The notes below the pieces were generated by a model, which saw nothing but the letters and a program-made list of their open reading frames with translations, made no database searches and was not told where the DNA came from. Positions 31,001-41,716 of a stretch of 64,000 nucleotides of DNA are shown in pieces (the stretch's first letter is position 1; each line of letters opens with the position of its first letter). Source of the DNA: Ascaphus truei. Its lineage: Eukaryota; Chordata; Amphibia; Anura; Ascaphidae. The translations under genes and the position numbers were made by a program. The DNA is taken from assembly GCA_036426205.1 (NCBI GenBank), contig CM071568.1:219947169-220011168 (forward strand). Direction: 5' to 3'.

Positions 31001-31067
31001 TACTAAGCTCCACCATCCCCTGTCGAAGTGACGTTGAGTCACGAAACGCGTAGGGAGGAGCTTAGTA
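31001..31067 (+). ncRNA. Hammerhead-like motif in the inverted PLE terminus, core mutated
   Basis: Same fold as 26804-26873 (long stem I, GTGAC/GTCAC stem II, GAAACGCGTA), but the first box is CTGTCGA instead of CTGACGA. This changes a conserved core A, so the ribozyme is probably inactive. Confidence 0.6.
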
Positions 31068-31625
31068 TTTTCATCCGGTCCTACCACCATAGCCACCTGA
31101 CGCCGCGTGAGCGTCCTGCAATTCTGACGTCATTGGTTCGCCGGTTGCGGGTACTGCTATCAGTCAGCTTCTCCGTCGGTTGGCAACAGGTTGCGGACGA
31201 CATTCATGTGCCCCATCACTATCCCTCATACCATGGGTGTGCTGTATTGGGTCCATCTGCGAGTGCAATTGCCATCCTGAGGGAAGAAAAATCGCGTCAG
31301 ACCACGTGGGGTCCGTGAGAAAACGTGTTGAAGTTGGGACAAGTACAGATTCTCTCCCCTGTACCAACAAGAGATTATCTTGTGAGTAGGGCTTTTTTCA
31401 TGTCTAGATAGGGACTTGTGCTGTTACCTACTGCGCAATTGGTGTGTTCTTTTTCATATCATTCCAGAACTATCGTGGAGATACCTCTTGGGATACCCCC
31501 ATCGATCTGGAACTTTCTCTCAACATTCCATCTACCATCCAGAGAAGTCTCCAATTTAAGACTTTCTATTTGGACTACGGTATCTTGGACATTATTAGCG
31601 CCGGAGATACTCATTTTGTATTTGT

Positions 31626-31976
31626 ATTAGGGTGATAGAGTGTGAATCTTCATGCAAGGGGGCATCCTGCTAATGGGTCTCAGTAGAGGTGGGACAGCCA
31701 GAAAACAGGCTGCCACAGTTAGTGATAACAAAGGGATATAATACGGCTATTTGGGGGATGCTGCCGGGCACCCCAAAGAAGAAGTTGTTAATGGATTTAT
31801 GTGAATAAAGTTGCAGAAAAGTTCCTGGCGCCCTTCTATTATTGCTTACAATACCAACCTGCATGGATGCCAGCACCCTGGGAATAAAGTAACAACGACA
31901 CCGAGCACTCCCTGAACAGACATTACACACTTTGGTGTGGCACTCTTCTGTTGGCCGGAGGAAGAGGTGTTACATA
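31626..31976 (+). mobile_element. LTR-like sequence, right part, after the PLE
   Basis: Starts with the right copy of the PLE target duplication, contains 'aataaag' at about 31804 and 31889, and ends near 'gaagaggtgttaca'. No coding region. See 25601-26084. Confidence 0.35.
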
Positions 31977-32237
31977 TTTTTCATATTTTTCCAAATTATC
32001 TTTGGTTGTGATTGCATCTTCAGTACTTAAATTCTCAGCTGTTGTTAAATTGAAGAAACCTGACAGGTCTCCATTGTTTCAAGACTAGCTTCTCATTGGC
32101 GGGCAAGAAGAGACTGCTATCTTAGGCAAGAAGAGACTGCTATATTAGGCAAGAAGAGACTGCTATCTTAGGCAAGAAGAGACTGCTATATTAGGCAAGA
32201 AGAGACTGTTATCTTAGACAAGAAGAGACTGCTATCT

Positions 32238-32930
32238 TAGGCTGCGAACCCGCTGCGGCTGGCGGCACGCGCAGCCGCGCGTCAGCGGGGCAACCAGACC
32301 ATTAATCGAATGGTCTTTGCCCCCGCTGCCTCCGTCCGGCAAGGCTGACTACGTACTGTGACACGTCAGCCTGCTGGAGCTACAACCGGATTGTGTTTTC
32401 CAGCGCTGACGCGTCACGTGGTACGCGAGTCAGCCAATGGGGAGGAGGGGAGGAGAGCTGCTTGTGTGTCTGTTTTGTGCGTTCGGCTGTGTGTGTGCCT
32501 GAGTGCGTGAGTGCCTGTCTGTTTTGTGCGTTCGGCTGTGTGTGTGCCTGAGTGCGTGAGTGCCTGTCTGTGTGTGTGCCTGAGTGCGTGAGTGCCTGTC
32601 TGTGTGTGTGCCTGTCTGTGTATGTGCCTGTCTGTGTATGTACCTGTCTGTGTGTGTGCCTGTCTGTGTGTGTGCCTGAGTGCGTGAGTGCCTGTCTGTG
32701 TGTGAGGAGTTGAGGGGCTGAGGAGTTGAGGAGTTGAGGGGCTCAGCGGTTGAGGGGCTGAACGGCTGACGGGCGGTCCCGCCCCCTCACGTCATGGCCG
32801 TGCCCCCTCATGTCATGGCCGCCCCCCCCACCCGTTTTGGCCACGCCCCCCCGCAAATCGCCGTTCAGTGAGTTGCACGCGCCGCCGGCAAACAAGACAG
32901 CCGTGCGGACGCGTGCAACGGGACCTTAGC
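32238..32930 (+). mobile_element. GC-rich non-autonomous element inserted in the satellite
   Basis: Bounded by imperfect terminal inverted repeats: 'aggctgcgaacccgctgc' on the left and the complement of 'gcaacgggaccttagcct' on the right, about 14 of 19 matching. Both ends abut 'ttag'. CpG-rich, no coding capacity. It contains a 'gtgtgtgcctgagtgcgtga' minisatellite at about 32460-32705. DNA-transposon-like; the superfamily is unknown. Confidence 0.6.
32460..32705 (+). repeat. Minisatellite of 'gtgcctgagtgcgtga' type units
   Basis: Irregular tandem units such as 'tgcctgtctgtgtgtgtgcc' and 'tgagtgcgtgagtgcctgtc'. Confidence 0.85.
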
Positions 32931-32989
32931 CTTAGACAAGAAGATACTGCTATCTTAGACAAGAAGAGACTGCTATCTTAAGGCGTCAA

Positions 32990-34825
32990 AATCTTGAAAA
33001 AAAAACCTGTTTTGCTCCTTAATACTTTAATTGCTTTTAATTGCTATGTTGCAAGAATCTCAAAATCTGCATAAAACACACCCCCTTTTGTTGATGCTCC
33101 TGCAGTTAGGAAACTACCAGCTCAGAGGCATTCTCAGCACACAAATGATGATAAAATAATTAGTGAACCACCTAGGTCTCAGAGTTGCCTCCCTTATTAC
33201 AAACAAGGTTTCCTTTTGTAAGATATATATATATTTTAACAATCAGTGAATCTTTAAAATAAAATGTCATGGATGCTGGAGTACTTCTGGTGTATTAGGC
33301 CATAGAGAAAATACAGATAATTGCTTTATTTTCTTATTCTTTCTTCCTCCCTCCTCTTCTATTGATTTTCTATAGGGAAAGGAAAGTCCCACTGTTAATG
33401 GTATAATCTTTGAAGTGAGGAAACATATTGACATTGAATACCTTGTTTTCAAGTATGTCATGAGTTCCAGAATATAAGAGGCAGTGAATTTTGACAGTAA
33501 ATCTGAATGCGTTTCTTCCTCATGTGTGAAAACACAACAGCAACTCTTTACTAACAAGCTTGACTGTCGAATAATGGAAAACTAATTTCCCTATTGAACT
33601 AGTAACTGCTTTGCAGTACGTTTTAACAACACTTCAGTGTGGAGTGCACTCTACCTGACTTGTGGATGTATAACTGTTTGCCAATCCTTGTCTTATTACA
33701 CAAGCAGCACATATGTCATACTATACAGCAACTTCATTAGAAATTAGACTTGGACATTTTCAAATCAATAAAAAGATGTGAAATAGAATTCAGTACAACT
33801 GCAGCATATTAAAAATGGTGATTGTACTTAATCAGCAATATTTTCAATCTTCACTAAAGTAACAAAATGCCTTGAATAGCACAGCATTTGCATACACATT
33901 TTCATTGATATTAAATACATTTAAATTAACATTGCTTCTGAATGTAGACTAATTCATGAACTAATATATAGAAGGGTTAGCATGCTGCTACAGTTGGCAT
34001 GGCTAGCCATGCATAGTGTAATAGGCTTTAACTTTGCTAAGCTTTTCTGCCAGGCCCCCAGCTCCCCCACTGCTCTATTATATTGAACTTGTAAGCTTTG
34101 TACTCTGCCAGGCTCACCCAGATTATTCCTGCATTAAGGGCCCTGCTGAGTGACTAGTGTCATGATAAGTGCTAAGGAGGGAGCTCACCATCTTGGCATA
34201 CTGTTCTCATCTTATTAAATTCAGCTTTACAGAAGCAGGGAGCCTGCCTCACGCCCTTCCCTGGCCCCAGCGCAGTCCAACTGCTACTGTCAGACAATAT
34301 GAAAATCGGGGGCACCACAGCTAATGGCAGGTGTTGCACCACAGACAGAAAAAACAAATCTGTGGGCATTTTTTCTACTTTAGTAGACACAGAGTGATTA
34401 CTAATTCAATCTATATTATATTTATCACGTCAATGAAGGAGAATAGTGGTCAACTAATTCAGCTCCATCAGTGATATTTCACTCCAGTGGAGACTTTATC
34501 CTGGATTTAAAGCTCTCCCCATGTTTTCCATGTTAACATACATTAACATTAACATTAACATTAACATATTATCTTATCCTTGTGCAGTGAAACTAGAGTG
34601 AAACAAAAACATTGATGAACTTGATAGTGGTGCATGGTAGCATACTGCAGACTTACATTTTTCTATCCAACATGGGTGACCTAAACTGTCCCATACACTA
34701 CATACTACTGTACACTGTTGTAAAAAGTATTTTTCATTATGTGCCATTTATTAAAGTATTTTTATTGATATCTAGTATGTATTGATTCTGAAATACTGGA
34801 ATCTAGGTAAGCGGCAAACTATGGA
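32990..34825. other. No recognisable genes
   Basis: AT-rich sequence without motif-bearing ORFs. A short (ACATTA)n microsatellite lies at about 34537-34568. A 96-codon minus frame at 33267-33557 shows no recognised domain. Confidence 0.5.
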
Positions 34826-35137
34826 GACTATGGGGGCTATGCACAAAGCTCCGCGTTTATCCCCCTGATTGGATAACTTACTCGGCCGTTAAAAAGTGAA
34901 GCCAAAGGCGCGATTCACTAACATGTTCAGCACATTTTGTTACGGCCGAGCAAAAATATGTCAGATCGCTTGAGCTGCTTTCCCTCCCTCCCTGCTATAA
35001 CGTTTAAACTTGTAAAGTGCGATAGCTGATAGGAAAAAAAGCCTGTAAGAACTGCATGGAGACGCTGAGTCTCCATGCACGGCTCTTACAGTTGATCGTT
35101 AATCATAAATATACATTTTAATAATAGTGTACATGTG

Positions 35138-35363
35138 CAGGGGGTCTCCTGAGCTGAACCGCATTGGTTTCAGCCACGGGGACCCCCTACTTCATGAGAT
35201 ACAGGTTCCGTTATGGGGTATCCCCTATACTTTTAAAGGTCACGTGACCGGGGTATTTAAATCATGCACTGGGATACCGGCACCCCATAACGGGGTCTGT
35301 ATCTCATGAAGTAGGGGGTCCAAGGCTGAAACCAATTCGGTTCAGCTCAGGCAACCCCCTGCT
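35138..35363. repeat. Inverted repeat, arms about 80 bp
   Basis: 'gggggtctcctgagctgaac' and 'ctacttcatgagatacagg' on the left are complementary to 'ctgtatctcatgaagtaggg' and 'ggttcagctcaggcaacccc' on the right. Confidence 0.9.
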
Positions 35364-35480
35364 CATCTACACTTGTATCAAAACACACCTAACAATAAAA
35401 AATTATTCATTACCGTAGCGGAAAGCCACTATGGTAATGAAGCTGCATTGATGTAATTTTTATTAATATTGCCGGAATTA

Positions 35481-35719
35481 GGGTCTCCGGAGATGAAACG
35501 CATTGATTTCAGCCTCAGGGACCCCCTGCTTCCTGAGTTACAGGCCCAGATATGGGGTGCCGGTATCCCATTCTATACATGTCACACGTCACGCGACGTG
35601 GACGCAATAAAAATGGCGGCAACACTGGCATCCGATGCCCCTTACTGGGGCCTGTAACTCGGGAAGCAGGGGGTCCCTGAGCCAGAAATAAAAGCGGTTC
35701 AGTTCAGGAGGCCCCCTGC
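35481..35719. repeat. Second inverted repeat related to the first
   Basis: 'gcttcctgagttacaggccc' on the left pairs with 'gggcctgtaactcgggaagc' on the right; 'ggaccccctgc' and 'gcagggggtcc' flank these. It shares the 'aaccgcattgatttcagcc' type core with 35138-35363. Confidence 0.85.
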
Positions 35720-36609
35720 ACATGAACACTATTAAAAAAAAAAGACATTGAAGCAGCTTCATTACCTTAGCAGCTATCCGCTAAGGCAATGAAGGGTTAA
35801 GGCACAATAGCATGTTTATTGGGGACAATTGCCCCCAATAAACATTGCAACAACACACCCATCCCCTGTGCCCCCAACAACCCCTATACCCCCTTAACAT
35901 ACATCAAATATCTTAATTTTTTGGGGATGCACAGGAATTATACTATAGGCCAGCGGTGGTCCCCGCAGGTGTCCGGGGGTCCCCGCTTGCCTGCGGTACC
36001 AATCCTGTGCCCCAAAAAATAAATAAAAAAATACATTAATACTTTTAAATAAATACACACTCCTCGCACTCCAACCCCCCCCCCCTCCTGCCCCCTAACA
36101 CATACACTACAATAATGGGCAAAATTACTATTATCCACATATGGATAATAGTGCATTTGCCGATTTAATATACATTAATCAGCATAAATAAAGTAAATAC
36201 ATCTTGCACTCACCATTGCCAAGCTGCCACGATGAAGGCTGTCCTCATCCTCATCCCATCCATGCCCTCCAGTGCTGTAAACAATACACAAGAATAAAAA
36301 GAGACAATCTAATGTCCCCTAACCCTTTAATCCCCTTAGCGGTTAGTAACCGCTAGAGTAATTAAGGGGTTAACCCCCCCCCCCAGTACCCCTCCCTCAC
36401 TACCCACCCAGGAGGCCTAACACCCATCTTTGGGGCTAATACCCCCTTAACCCACCCTCGCTACTCACAATAAAAACAATACACAGAACAGCCCCACTAC
36501 CCACCTCTTAGGCCCCACAATAAACATTACAATATTTAATAAATATTAATACATTACCCACCCCCTGTGCCACCCCATAAAAATAAGATTTATTATTTTA
36601 CATACAGGC

Positions 36610-36832
36610 TTAATACTCCAGTCCAATGGGGGTCCCCGGTGGTCCTGACGGGTGTCCGCTGGCCCCATAGTGCACCGCGGGGGTACCCACGGGTGTCTGG
36701 GGGCCTCCGGGTAGTCCCCGCTAGGCGCCATGGGCCTCCCGGTGGTCTCCGTGGGTCACCGTGGGTGTCTGGAGGTGTCTGGGCCATCCCCACAGGTGTC
36801 TGGAGGCCCTCGGGTGGTTCCCCAGACACCTG
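36610..36832 (+). repeat. GC-rich minisatellite of 'gggtgtctggaggcc' type units
   Basis: Degenerate units such as 'cacgggtgtctgggggcctc', 'ggtgtctggaggtgtctggg' and 'caggtgtctggaggccctcg'. A related piece lies at 35952-36000. ORFs on both strands reflect the repeat only. Confidence 0.7.
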
Positions 36833-37600
36833 GACAAAATTAACCAATATACAAAGAAATTGTTAAGTATTACAAAAACATCAAAATTAAACACAGCACA
36901 TATCAAAATTAAACACAGCACATATCAAAATTAAACACATCTCAAAATCAAATACAACACATATCCAATTAAATATATAACAAATGCCAATCAAACAATT
37001 GAATGGTACAAATAATCTGTGCATCATGTAACACTATGCCATTCAATGCTCAAACTAAAAGAAATAATTACAAACAAGATCCAATGCTATCCAAACAATA
37101 AGAAAATACAAACAAATCAACAAGTAAACATAAATAAATTAACAACAACAATGAATTAATCCGATGCAAAATAAATTTCACAATTCACAATTAAAACACC
37201 TAAACCAAACCATTATGCAATAAATGAATGCTCAAGGTAACCACCATCAGACAAAATCTAACTACCAAAAAGAAGCCACTATTAAAAAGAAAGCACTCCC
37301 CCATGAAATAAGCTATTTAAAACACCACTAAAAATTACATCTAACTAAATAAAAATTACATTGCACCAACATTTCTAAACAAACAAGCAAACTAAATTTA
37401 AAATACATCAAAACAAGCAAAACAAGCATTTGCAAAAACAACCATTGATTTTCCCTGTATGTATGTATGTCCATAGAGACATACATAAACACAGGAGCAA
37501 TAAATTGGGCATCAAAAATAATTCAATCACAATAAAACAAAAATAAAAAACCTGTAAAATAAAAATAACATACTTTCAATTATTTTTATTAGATGACTTC
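36833..37600. repeat. Strand-asymmetric A/C-rich stretch with a 22-bp tandem repeat
   Basis: The + strand is mostly A and C with few G. 'tcaaaattaaacacagcaca' recurs every 22-23 bp at 36882-36962. No coding signal. Confidence 0.7.
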
Positions 37601-38230
37601 ACCCTCCGATCCCGGGGACACTGCATGCTCACAAACCAATCCACGCAACAGGAACCAGGTAAAAAAAAAAAAACAAGTCTTCATCTTCTTTCTTTTTATT
37701 CTTCTGTAAATTTGTAATCCAATACGTCAGTCTTCTGGTGTCTTCGGGGTCTTCATCTGTCTCTTCTTCATCTGTATCTTCATCCGGCACGCCCTTGTCC
37801 TCTTCTTGGTGCAGGTGGGCCTTCCTCCTCGGCTTCTTGCTCTAAAATGAGGCAATATATGCTTGTATAGTCCTTTGACGTCACATTTCCATCAAATGGT
37901 TCCCACGGCTCTGATTGGGCAGTAAAAACGATGTGATTTTTTTTTTGGTGATATCATTTAAAGGGAATGATGCCAGCCAATCAGAATCTCTGTGCTTCAT
38001 TTCCCTTTAAGATGACGTCATCAAAAGCAAGATTGCCACCGTCACATGGTACTTGAGCCAATCAGATCGTGGGAACTATATCCCCAATCTGATTGGCTGT
38101 AGTAGACCATGTGACAGAGGTTATGGGAGAAAGGATGTGACGCCATCTTGGAAAACACCAGACCTGTTTTGGGGAGACTTAGAGAACAGAGAATATGAAT
38201 CCATCCTGGAAGGCTATATTAACTAAATAG

Positions 38231-38690
38231 GCCTTATGCAAGAACTTACCAAATATTAACCCTTTGAGTGCCGTAGGGGCCGCGACACAAGAGTGCCATG
38301 GGAACATGGCCCCTTCGGCACCCGGGATCACTCATGATCACTCTGTCATTTATGGAACGCAATGGGAGTTTCACTTCCTCATTGATTGCATTACCTGCTA
38401 TAGATGAGCACAGAACGCGATCTCCCCTGGAAAAATAAGGTAGAAGATTATGATGTAGTTATTACATCATGGTGCCCTTGGAGTGCCAGACCCTATGACA
38501 TAGTAGTTACTGTACATCTATAGGGAATCCAAATGGTTAAAGTGAATATATTGATGACAAATGTAAACTTATACTTGATAAGGATGATTTTTAAGACCAA
38601 CAGATAGATACAAGAGGGTTATGGAACATAGATTTACATCATAAAGGTGGATTGCCCTCTACTTTTATCAGAATACTTTAAGGTATTCCA
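38231..38690. other. No recognisable feature
   Basis: Unassigned sequence between the fold-back complex and a PLE-like terminus. Confidence 0.4.
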
Positions 38691-39150
38691 CAAAGGTAGA
38701 TAAACAAAAAAGAGAGAGTGGAGCACTGCAAAAAAAAAAACGTTGGGTGGCTAGAAAAGTCACTCCAGTCACTCTCTGACAATGCACCTACTAGGTACAA
38801 AACGCATCAGAGTTGACTGCGGGGGATGTCGTTCACCGTTGTACTATAAATAAAGACTGTTTTAAACTTGTCCAGCCTCCTACCGTTTTTTTTTTGTTTG
38901 TTTTTACAATGCTCCGCTCCCTTTTTTTGTTTATCTTCTGGATCACCCTTGCTGGAGCACGCTTTTTACGGAAGCTGCATCATATCTGCAATACCTTGTT
39001 TAAGGGACACTGTTACGAGGATACGTAAGTCCTTATACCTTTTACTTCACTCCAATCCCAAGTGTGATCGCAGGATTTATTTGAGGCTCTGGCAGTAGTA
39101 AGGCTAGCGATTCCTGCAGCGCGGGTTCACTTGTTGGGCTCCCACCGTGG
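38691..39150 (+). mobile_element. PLE-like terminal fragment
   Basis: Contains a hammerhead-like fossil (38766-38819) and a pyrimidine-rich stretch, flanked by 'aaagagagagtggagcactg'. No coding region. Assignment depends on the ribozyme-like motif. Confidence 0.45.
38766..38819 (+). ncRNA. Hammerhead fossil with preserved stems
   Basis: Stem I CAGTCACTCT (38766-38775) pairs with AGAGTTGACTG (38809-38819) with one bulge. Stem II is ACCT with AGGT. Core boxes are CTGACAA (G to A) and AAAAC (G to A), both damaged, so inactive. Confidence 0.5.
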
Positions 39151-40071
39151 AGTTTTCTCCCTTATCACTCCTCCCCTCTACCTGTACTACAGTCCACTCA
39201 TACACAGGCAGTTACCAAGCAGTTATTATTTATGCAGCAAATACTTTTCCAGGACCCATATTCAAGTATTATAGACTTTATTACAGACTTCATTATAGTC
39301 ACCTGCCCCACTAATTTAGAGCACCGGCAAAGGGAATTGTTCCTGTTTTCACATACACAAAGGTAGCCCTTACTTTTTGAGATTTATGGGTATAGAATCG
39401 GTTTCCCCCCTAATTGAAATGGGGATAGAGCTTGGCTATTATTTCAAGGCACTTATCATAGATTCATAAGGAAGCCCAATAGATGTGAAAGATTTTCATA
39501 ACGGCAATGATCGATCCATTTTTTTTATAGACAGGATGACTAATTGTGCTTTTTGTACATTTATCTGCAACAGGTTTAATTTTATGCTTATAAAATATAT
39601 ATTATTTTCACTATGTTTTTTATTAATGTGAAGGGTTTATTTCTCATTGCACAACTGGAAGCTGTAATAAGGAAGGAGGCAAGACTGATATAAATTATTA
39701 GAGGTGTAGCTAATCCATCTTCATCTGCCCGTAAGTGGGATTAATATGACACAGCCACCAGCTTCTCTCCTATCCATCTCCCAATATGTGAGGTATTTTG
39801 GATAATATTTTTTTCCGGCATTTGGAGAATGGCGTAGGTATACAGTCAATTATTTAAGATGATTTTTGCAGTTTTCGATGGAAGCAATTTTTTTTAAGAG
39901 TAAAATACTTTGTAGGTTGTGATATCTTTATAGAACAAACATCAATTGTTCATGGGTTTTTTGTTCATAAGCTTTTGAGAGTGCAGAGGTCTCTCCATCA
40001 GATGGTAGTAATGGAAAGACTGCTTAAAATGCTAATATTTTGAAAATATATTTAAATTCAACTAAACTTGC
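39151..40071. other. No recognisable genes
   Basis: AT-rich unassigned sequence with no motif-bearing ORF. Confidence 0.45.
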
Positions 40072-40483
40072 TGTCAGGGATGTCACTGGTGGGCTTTGAA
40101 TCCTGTGCGCCCAGGCTGGAGCTCTACCTGTCAGCCACCGGGACTTCTGAATCTGGCTTGCTGTTCCTGCAGAGAGCAATTTAGAAACCTCTGATTACTT
40201 ATCACCAACACCTGTTCCCCAAGCTGCAGCCAGGCCTTTATAAATCTCCCCTTCCTGTTGCTCCCTGCTTGTTTATTGTGGTTCTCCCTGTAAACAAGCT
40301 AGCTACCTCTTTGTGTTGTTTGCCGTTGCCTGTTACCAGACCCTATATTGGACCTCTTCTTAATCGCTCCTCTATTAGACCTTGACCCCGGCTTGTTCCA
40401 GACCATCACTACCTGCTTGCTGCCTGCCTCTGACCTTAGCCTGTCTCTTGACCATCACTTCCTGCCTGTCTGTGAAATCTACA
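40072..40483 (+). mobile_element. Gypsy-type LTR fragment
   Basis: Starts TGTCAGGGATG. Internally it is C/T-rich, with 'ctttataaatctccccttcc' (TATA-like, near 40236) and 'ccttgaccccggcttgttcc', which resembles 'ctttgaccccggcttcgtta' in the LTR at 56967-57726. No TGACA end is seen, so it is truncated. Confidence 0.6.
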
Positions 40484-41029
40484 CATCATTTATGATCACA
40501 GGTAGCAAATAGTAAAGATAAGATTTAATCTAAAGTCTATAGTTACTAAGGAGCACTCACAGAGACAAATGTACAGCAACTGTGTGACTCTTAAAACATT
40601 GTTCTTCTTTCGCTTGTATTGATAATTTGAATTCATGTTAATAATCTTTTCACACAATCCAAAACAGATACGTTTGCTGCTGACGACCCGAGAAAAATAA
40701 AATGTAAGCGCCTAGCAAATAGTTTATTACTAGTACATAAAAATATTATGATCCACCAGTCAATATATCTGTCAACACTGGTTGACTTGATTTGAAATAA
40801 ACAATGCACAAGATCAACATATGCAATCTCCAAATTGATGTTGAAGTATTGATGTTACACTATAGAAGTCATTGTATAGAAAGGTGAACTGTGGAATCAA
40901 TACAATTCTAAGTTTTAAGTGCTTCTGTCTCAGTACTAAATTACAGTCCACTTGCTGATCATGTAACTGAATAGTGGTGACAGGTTTGGTGAACTATGAA
41001 TCAGAGATAATCACTGGCGTCTTCAATAT
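40484..41029. other. No recognisable feature
   Basis: AT-rich unassigned sequence. Confidence 0.4.
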
Positions 41030-41227
41030 TTTGTGGGGTTGGTTCTGGTTTTGCCCAATGCCCTTCGTTTTACAGTAGTTCTAGTTTGGGATTTTGGTAG
41101 CATATGTGGATTTCCTAACGCTTTGGCCAAAGGGTTAAACTAAATGACCCTTTTTCAAGAGAATATATAGTTATTGCACTGTGTATTTTTGTCACATTGG
41201 AAGTAGCTTTGGGCATCTTTGTTGTTA
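41030..41227. repeat. Dispersed repeat, inverted copy at 13540-13700
   Basis: 'ctttggccaaagggttaaac' followed by 'taaatgaccc' is complementary to 13619-13650. Class unknown. Confidence 0.5.
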
Positions 41228-41465
41228 CATAGTTATATAGTTACATAGTAGATGAGGTTGAAAAAAGACATAGGTCCATCAAGTTCAACCTATGCTAAAT
41301 TTAGACAACAGATACTTTATCCTATTCTATACTTACTTATTGATCCAGAGGAAGGTAAACAAAAAACCCCAGTGTCATATCATCCAATGATATCTCATAA
41401 GGGGAAAAATAAATTCCTTCCTGACTCCAAGAATTGGCAATCGGATTAATCCCTGGATCAACATA
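41228..41465 (-). mobile_element. CR1 LINE 3' terminus
   Basis: Matches 13960-14230. On minus it ends 'catctactatgtaactatat' and 'aactatgtaac', the short terminal repeat typical of CR1 3' ends. No coding part remains. Confidence 0.8.
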
Positions 41466-41471
41466 CTGTGT

Positions 41472-41529
<58 letters not shown>

Positions 41530-41644
41530 GTGTATATATGCGTGTGTGTACGTGTGTGTTTGTGTGTTTAAATAAGTTTCCAAATAAATAAATGAATCCT
41601 TTAATAATTTTTTTATTCACATTGTACATACATACACACACACA

Positions 41645-41676
<32 letters not shown>

Positions 41677-41716
41677 AACACATATACATACATATACACA
41701 CATATACACACATATA
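41466..41716. repeat. (TG)n and (CATA)n/(CA)n microsatellites
   Basis: About 41468-41572 is TG-rich and 41625-41716 is CATA/CACA-rich. Long C/Y/V/M-rich ORFs here are spurious. Confidence 0.95.

Larger units (their letters stand above)
26085..31625 (-). mobile_element. Nearly complete Penelope-like element (about 5.5 kb) with inverted terminal regions
   Basis: On minus, the order is inverted upstream terminus (31625-30870, + orientation), N-terminal coding region (30672-29450), RT (29443-28034), GIY-YIG endonuclease (28089-27151) and 3' terminus (about 27003-26180). Both termini hold hammerhead-like motifs. A 13-bp near-identical duplication flanks it. The RT and endonuclease frames overlap with a shift, and the N-terminal region is interrupted, so it is inactive but young. 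The motif set places it among GIY-YIG-bearing PLEs; assignment to a named clade such as Neptune or Poseidon is not made. Confidence 0.85.
32104..32983 (+). repeat. 23-bp satellite array, interrupted
   Basis: The unit 'caagaagagactgctatctt' plus 'agg' repeats about six times at 32104-32241 and resumes for about two units at 32935-32983. The intervening 690 bp is a GC-rich insertion. Confidence 0.9.
34826..38230 (+). mobile_element. Fold-back repeat complex (family F), unknown class
   Basis: Starts near 'gggggctatgcacaaagc', resembling 'ggggcctatgcagtaaac' at 55984. It holds two fold-back units (35138-35363 and 35481-35719), a 'gcggttagtaaccgc' palindrome (36342) followed by 'aattaaggggttaac', a GC-rich minisatellite, and a strongly A/C-biased stretch. 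36310-36420 matches the reverse complement of 56460-56560. Recurrence at 56 kb supports a mobile family. The right boundary is uncertain and no transposase is seen. Confidence 0.55.

Noticed and set aside
32104..32241. Possible CRISPR array
   Set aside because: Plain 23-bp tandem satellite with no spacers.
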